A stretch of DNA of 55,407 nucleotides from Nitrospirota bacterium (GTDB lineage Bacteria; Nitrospirota; JACRHL01). The translations under genes and the position numbers were made by a program. Numbering within the stretch: position 1 is the first letter of the stretch; the number at the start of each line of letters is the position of its first letter. Positions 51,533 through 55,407 of this stretch are shown in pieces. The notes under the pieces are model-generated. The model did not search any database. It was not told the origin of the DNA and saw only the letters and a program-made list of their open reading frames with translations. The DNA is taken from assembly GCA_029881725.1 (NCBI GenBank), contig JAOUMB010000015.1, forward strand, positions 1 through 55,407, given 5' to 3'.

Positions 51533-51979
51533 TCAGACGTCGCCGTTGTCCGCGCAATCGGGGCAACGGCCGAACAGCTCCAGCCGGTGGCGGGTGAGGT
51601 GGAAGCCGTGGCGGCGGGCCACTTGCTCCTGAAGATCCTCGATCTCCTGACACTCGAATTCAACGATCCGGCCGCATCCCTCGCAGATCAGGTGATCGTG
51701 GTGATCCCCCCCCACCGCCTGCTCGAAACAACTGCGCCCCTCCTGAAAATGACGCTGCTTGGCCAGCCCTGCGTCGCAGAACAGCCGCAGGGCGCGATAC
51801 ACCGTCGACAGGCCGATGCCGCCATCGGTACGCGCCACCTTGCGATGCAACTCCTCCGCCGTCAGGTGGGGCGGCATGGACAGGAATGCATCCAGGATCA
51901 GGTCGCGCTGGGTTGAACTTCTCAGACCGTTCGCCTGCAGGTAGCGGGAGAACTCGGCCTTCGCCTTCGTTTTTGCCAT
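51533..51979 (-). CDS. Fur-family metalloregulator
   Basis: The 148-residue repressor has a winged helix (GLRSSTQRDLILDAFLSMP, then IGLSTVYRALRLFCDAGL). The metal and dimer domain has GGDHHDHLICEGCGRIVEF, with paired CxxC motifs CEGC and CPDC for structural zinc and the His-rich sensor site. The spacing looks like Fur proper, but Zur or PerR cannot be excluded. I use the ATG at 51979; the frame continues to a TTG but the promoter at 51986-52014 lies there. Transcription would start at the ATG itself, making a leaderless message. Confidence 0.88.
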   Translation of the reverse strand: MAKTKAKAEFSRYLQANGLRSSTQRDLILDAFLSMPPHLTAEELHRKVARTDGGIGLSTVYRALRLFCDAGLAKQRHFQEGRSCFEQAVGGDHHDHLICEGCGRIVEFECQEIEDLQEQVARRHGFHLTRHRLELFGRCPDCADNGDV

Positions 51980-51985
51980 GGGCCG

Positions 51986-52014
51986 ATGATACGGTACGCC
52001 GGGGAGTTGCTCAA
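51986..52014 (-). promoter_or_regulatory. Promoter placing fur as a leaderless mRNA
   Basis: The minus strand reads TTGAGC (52009-52014), 17 bases, TATCAT (51986-51991). The expected +1 is at 51979, the A of the fur ATG, and no ribosome site precedes the ATG. Confidence 0.55.
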
Positions 52015-52033
52015 CCAATCCGGGAATCCGGCC

Positions 52034-52540
52034 TCAGGGGGTGGCCGGTTGCGGGGTGAAGCGCCACACCACCGTGAGCGGCACACCCGGCGGCAGCTCC
52101 GACTGAGAGAGGTAGCCCATGCCGCCCGGCGTCGCCAGCACCCGGGCAATCATCTCGGCGCTATCCATCACCCGCATGGGCGGCACGTCCCCGTGGCGAA
52201 AGATGCGCTTGATCCACCAGCTCTTGAACTGGTTTTCACTCATGCCCATCACCTCGTCCAGAAACGCCTGGGCCACCGGATGACGTTCGTGCAGGGAGAT
52301 CGGTGCGATGGCGATATTCCCCAGATAGCGCAATTCGCCCAGGTAGGCATCGCGCACCAACGACCGGGTCAGCTCGATGTTCCCGAATACCGGGTTGGCA
52401 ATGACCACGATCGGCTCGGAGGCATCTTCCGCCCGCGCGCCAGCGGACACCACCACGGTACCGGCCAGCATTCCCAGCAACACGCCGGCGGCGGCAACCC
52501 GCACCCGGTTTCTCCAGGGACTTTTCGGGAAGTGCCACAT
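52034..52540 (-). CDS. Small phosphate-binding-like periplasmic protein
   Basis: A 168-residue protein with an N-terminal signal (VAAAGVLLGMLAGTVVVSAGARA). The body is like the short PstS/phosphate-ABC substrate-binding family: VVIANPVFGNIELTRSLVRDAYLGELR, SLHERHPVAQAFLDEVMGMSENQFKSWW with the usual Trp-Trp, and MIARVLATPGGMGYLS. Many such proteins are orphans with no transporter, often next to porin-like proteins, as here. Its ATG overlaps the porin stop by one base (TGATG). Ligand unknown. Confidence 0.75.
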   Translation of the reverse strand: MWHFPKSPWRNRVRVAAAGVLLGMLAGTVVVSAGARAEDASEPIVVIANPVFGNIELTRSLVRDAYLGELRYLGNIAIAPISLHERHPVAQAFLDEVMGMSENQFKSWWIKRIFRHGDVPPMRVMDSAEMIARVLATPGGMGYLSQSELPPGVPLTVVWRFTPQPATP

Positions 52541-53625
52541 CAAAACACCACGATGGCCGCGAGTCGCACCATCTGCGCCCGGTCCAGCCCGGCAGCGGCC
52601 ACTGCGGCGGTCTCGAAATGATGGTAGTGGTATTCGGCCTTCAGGTAGACATTGGGACTCACCTCGATCCCGGTTCCGGCGGACCAGCGGGCCATGCCGT
52701 CCGCATACAGGGGGTTGGGCCTGTCCTGGAAGTGATCGTACCCGACGAACGGCGTGACCCGCCCGATCCGGTGGCTCACGCGCAGGTATTGGCTGTGGGC
52801 ATTTACCGTGTCGGCCGCGCAGGTCACCCGCAAATATTCCCACTGCACGGTGGTATTGCCCGGGTGCCAGTCCAGGCTCAGCATGCCGTGCCGGCGGCGG
52901 CCGTGAATGGTGGTCCCAAGGGGATCGTCGTTGGCGGTGTAGGCGGAAGCACCCAGGCTCAGCGATTTTGACGGGTGCCATTGCAGGCGCCCGCCCACCG
53001 CCTTGTCGCGGTTTTCATCCATGCCGCTGGCCTGCCGTTCTCCGGAGCCCACATAGAGGGCGTAATCCAGCGCTCCGGCGCCCAGCGCGCCGCTCACCAT
53101 CCCGTTGGCGGCATCGGGAACCAGATGCGGCAGTCCACCCGAGGCGGCGTAGTCGGGCAGCGGCTCATAGGCGGTGGACAGCACCACCGGAGCGAACAGG
53201 GAGATGGCGTAGCGGATCTCGTTGTAGATGCCGAACGGCGCCAGGAAGGTGCCGCCACGCAGGATCAGCCCCGGACCGTGGCGGTATTCGCCATAGGCCT
53301 CCATGACCTCGAACCGTCCCTGGGAACCGGAGCCGTCCGACTGGTAGCCGTTACCCGAAAACAGGTTGACCGCCGCCCGCATCTGCTCCCGGTCCACCCG
53401 CAAAATCAGGTTGGCGCGCGACGAGTCGAGGGACGAGACCACCGGGGTCGAGGTGATCGTTGGACACCCGGTGGAACAGGTGGGCAATCGCTCCATGAAG
53501 CTGTATTGCAGGTCCATGTAGCCCAGGATGCTGACCCGCGAGTCGGCGGCTTCCAGGGTGATGGCGGTGGCCGGTACCGGCGCCAGCAAGGCGGACAGCA
53601 GCACCAGCCAGATTGTGGCTTTCAT
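52540..53625 (-). CDS. Porin-like outer-membrane protein
   Basis: The 361-residue protein has a signal peptide (LLSALLAPVPATA) and many amphipathic strands: VSILGYMDLQYSFMERL, ANLILRVDREQ, FEVMEAYGEYRHGPGLILRGGTF and YLRVSHRIGRVTPFVGYDHFQD. It ends in VVF, with the terminal Phe expected of a BAM substrate. An extra Cys pair (LPTCSTGCP) may form a disulfide loop. It belongs to the broad set of proteobacterial porin-like barrels. GGAGGG precedes the ATG by five bases. Probably co-transcribed with the phosphate-binding-like gene. Confidence 0.75.
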   Translation of the reverse strand: MKATIWLVLLSALLAPVPATAITLEAADSRVSILGYMDLQYSFMERLPTCSTGCPTITSTPVVSSLDSSRANLILRVDREQMRAAVNLFSGNGYQSDGSGSQGRFEVMEAYGEYRHGPGLILRGGTFLAPFGIYNEIRYAISLFAPVVLSTAYEPLPDYAASGGLPHLVPDAANGMVSGALGAGALDYALYVGSGERQASGMDENRDKAVGGRLQWHPSKSLSLGASAYTANDDPLGTTIHGRRRHGMLSLDWHPGNTTVQWEYLRVTCAADTVNAHSQYLRVSHRIGRVTPFVGYDHFQDRPNPLYADGMARWSAGTGIEVSPNVYLKAEYHYHHFETAAVAAAGLDRAQMVRLAAIVVF

Positions 53626-53695
53626 GTTTCCCTCCTCTGCCCCGCGGTGTGGCTTGCGACAATCGGGGCAGTGTAGATGGTATGGTTCGCTTGGC

Positions 53696-55407
53696 TCAAG
53701 GTTTCCGCAGCCGCCGTTCGCGCACCTCCAGCACCAGGCCATAGACCACCGGCAGCACCACCAGGCACAGCACCGTGGTGGTGAACATGCCGCCCACCAT
53801 GGGCGCGGCAATGCGGCGCATCACGTCAGAACCGGTTCCGCCCCCCCACATGATGGGCAACAGGCCCGCGATCACCGCGGTGGCGGTCATGGCAATGGGA
53901 CGCACTCGCTGGGCGGTGCCGGTGTGCGCCGCCTGGACGATCTGTGCAGTGGACAGGGGCCCTCCGTGGGCCGTGCGCATGCGCTCCACCTCGTGATCGA
54001 TGAAGGTGAGCACCAGCACCCCGATCTCCACCGATACCCCGGCCAGGGCGATGAACCCCACCGCCACCGCCACCGACAGGTTGTACCCCAGCAGGTAGAC
54101 CAGCCACATGCCGCCCACCAGGGCAAACGGCACGCAGAGCATCACCACCAGTGGCTCCACCGGGTTTTTAAAATGCAGGTAGAGCAGCAGGAATATCAGT
54201 AGCAGGGTAAGCGGCACCACCATCTGGAGCCGCTTGGCGGCGCGTTCCATGTATTCGAACTGGCCGGACCAGATCACCGTGTAGCCGGGGGGCATGTGCA
54301 CCTGTTCCGCCACCACCTGTTTGGCGCGGGCCACGTAACCGCCGATGTCGGAGGTGCTGATGTCCACGTACACCCACGCATTGGGACGCGCGTTTTCACT
54401 CTTGATGCCCGGAGGCCCTCGCCGCACCTTGATGTCGGCCACCTGGTCGAGGGGAATCTGCACCCCGGTGGGGGTCGGGATCAGCACCCGGCTGAGGCGC
54501 TGCGGGTCGTCGCGCAGTTCACGCGGATAGCGCAGGTTGACCGGGTAGCGCTCCAGCCCCTCTACCGTGTAGGTCACGTTCATGCCGCCCACGGCGGTGC
54601 TGATCACGTCCTGCACGTCGCCCACGGTCAGCCCGTAGCGGGCCGCCTCCTCGCGGATGATGTTGAAATCGAAATAATACCCTCCCGCAGTCCGATCGCC
54701 GAAGGCCGAAAGGGTATCCGGCAGTTCTTTGAGCGACCGCTCGATGTCCCCCGCGATCCGCTCCAGTTCGGTCAGGCTCGGGCCGCTCACCTTGATCCCC
54801 ACCGGGGTCTTGATGCCGGTGGAAAGCATGTCGATGCGGGTCTTGATGGGCATGGTCCAGGCGTTGGCCACGCCGGGAAACACGATCTCCCGGTCCATCT
54901 CGCGCATCAGTTCGGCGGTGGTTTTGGAGGGATCGGGCCACTCCTCCCGGGGTTTCAGGCGGACGGTGGTTTCCAGCATGGAAAGCGGCGCCGGATCGGT
55001 GGCGGAATCGGCCCGCCCCACCTTGCCAAACACGCTCCTCACCTCGGGAAACGAGGCCAGCACCCGATCGGTCTGCTGCAACAGTTCCCGCGCCTTGGTG
55101 ATGGAGATGCCGGGAAAGGTGGTGGGCATGTACAGGATGTCGCCCTCGTCCAGCGGCGGCATGAACTCGGTGCCCGTGCGAAGCACCGGCCAGACGGCGG
55201 TGACCGCCAGCAGCAGGGCCAGCCCCAGGGTAATCCCCCGGTAGCGCAGGGCCAGCCCCAGCAGGGGATGGTGGACCGTTTGCAGCGCCCGGTTGATGGG
55301 GTTGGCCTCCTCCGCCGGAATCCGTCCGCGAATGAAATACCCCATCAGCAGCGGCACCACGGTGATGGACAGCACCGCCGCCGCCGCCATGGCCCAGGTT
55401 TTGGTGA
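53696..55407 (-). CDS. CusA-type heavy-metal RND efflux pump, 5' end missing
   Basis: About 570 C-terminal residues are present; the gene runs off the right edge. RND features are clear: membrane helices beginning AAAAVLSITVVPLLMGYFI and a periplasmic docking part with FMPPLDEGDILYMPTTFPGIS. MLSTGIKTPVGIKVSGPSL follows, as in CusA for Cu+/Ag+. The closing helices include AVAVGFIALAGVSVEIGVLVL and PIMWGGGTGSDVMRRIAAP. Copper/silver is the best guess over Co/Zn/Cd (CzcA). The membrane-fusion and outer-membrane partners would lie outside the window. The stop is 70 bases from the porin start. Confidence 0.92.
   Translation of the reverse strand, partial: TKTWAMAAAAVLSITVVPLLMGYFIRGRIPAEEANPINRALQTVHHPLLGLALRYRGITLGLALLLAVTAVWPVLRTGTEFMPPLDEGDILYMPTTFPGISITKARELLQQTDRVLASFPEVRSVFGKVGRADSATDPAPLSMLETTVRLKPREEWPDPSKTTAELMREMDREIVFPGVANAWTMPIKTRIDMLSTGIKTPVGIKVSGPSLTELERIAGDIERSLKELPDTLSAFGDRTAGGYYFDFNIIREEAARYGLTVGDVQDVISTAVGGMNVTYTVEGLERYPVNLRYPRELRDDPQRLSRVLIPTPTGVQIPLDQVADIKVRRGPPGIKSENARPNAWVYVDISTSDIGGYVARAKQVVAEQVHMPPGYTVIWSGQFEYMERAAKRLQMVVPLTLLLIFLLLYLHFKNPVEPLVVMLCVPFALVGGMWLVYLLGYNLSVAVAVGFIALAGVSVEIGVLVLTFIDHEVERMRTAHGGPLSTAQIVQAAHTGTAQRVRPIAMTATAVIAGLLPIMWGGGTGSDVMRRIAAPMVGGMFTTTVLCLVVLPVVYGLVLEVRERRLRKP

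Overview
The window is a dense, GC-rich (roughly two thirds G+C by eye) piece of a Gram-negative bacterial chromosome. Outer-membrane and envelope genes (LptD, CsgG-type lipoproteins, a GspK pseudopilin, a porin-like barrel, a CusA-type RND pump), HemW, UvrC, AccD, FolC, PurM/PurN and Fur all point to a member of the Pseudomonadota. The mix of a sodium-pumping oxaloacetate decarboxylase, a siroheme nitrite/sulfite reductase fused to a TusA-like domain, an NtrX-like regulator and a ParA with a glycogen-binding tail would fit a gammaproteobacterium or a deeper lineage (Zetaproteobacteria/Magnetococcia-like). That placement is inference. I found no rRNA, tRNA, IS element, integrase, phage gene or CRISPR array. 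The region reads as ordinary chromosome with several lineage-specific operons.

Layout. 1-5.7 kb (+): a 15-bp tandem repeat at the edge, a SagB-type double nitroreductase, a DUF2064 glycosyltransferase overlapping hemW, a REC-GAF-HD-GYP regulator with a ruined HD-GYP site, and a DHFR-like reductase. 5.7-9.3 kb: a nitronate monooxygenase and a glycosyltransferase (-), a thioredoxin-like [2Fe-2S] ferredoxin (+) behind a structured leader, and an NTF2-like protein (-). 9.4-12.0 kb (+): four overlapping genes for CsgG-family, PEGA-like, DUF4810 and GNA1162/DUF799 lipoproteins behind a good sigma-70 promoter. 12.0-17.0 kb: endonuclease IV, a membrane-anchored ClpP-fold protein, a barrel-like protein, a VOC protein and UvrC.

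17.0-21.2 kb (-): the most unusual operon. It runs MerR-like regulator, ParA ATPase joined by a long acidic repeat linker to an AMPK-type (CBM48) glycogen-binding domain, a MinD/FlhG-like protein without a P-loop, and a small protein of unknown role. I propose a system that positions or partitions glycogen. 21.5-29.8 kb: a MerA/Lpd-like flavoprotein and DUF547 protein (+), then a (-) run of folC, lptD, a Ca/Na exchanger, the fluoride channel crcB and a DUF190 protein, with accD upstream. 29.9-33.6 kb (-): an orphan gspK, a small lipoprotein and a secreted gluzincin-like metallopeptidase. 33.8-35.7 kb (-): an NSS transporter with its 38-residue MetS-like subunit and a cold-shock protein.

36.1-39.4 kb (+): oadG-oadA-oadB ended by a strong bidirectional terminator. 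39.6-42.1 kb (-): the nitrite/sulfite reductase-TusA fusion. 42.4-48.6 kb (+): a compact six-gene run of patatin phospholipase, an NtrX-like regulator with a mutated GAFTGA loop, galT, glgA, a stand-alone receiver and trxB. It links sugar-nucleotide and glycogen synthesis to regulation and thiol redox. 48.6-55.4 kb: a YbjQ-like protein, purM-purN, a TPR protein, fur behind an apparently leaderless promoter, a phosphate-binding-like protein, a porin-like protein and the 3' part of a CusA-type pump cut by the window edge.
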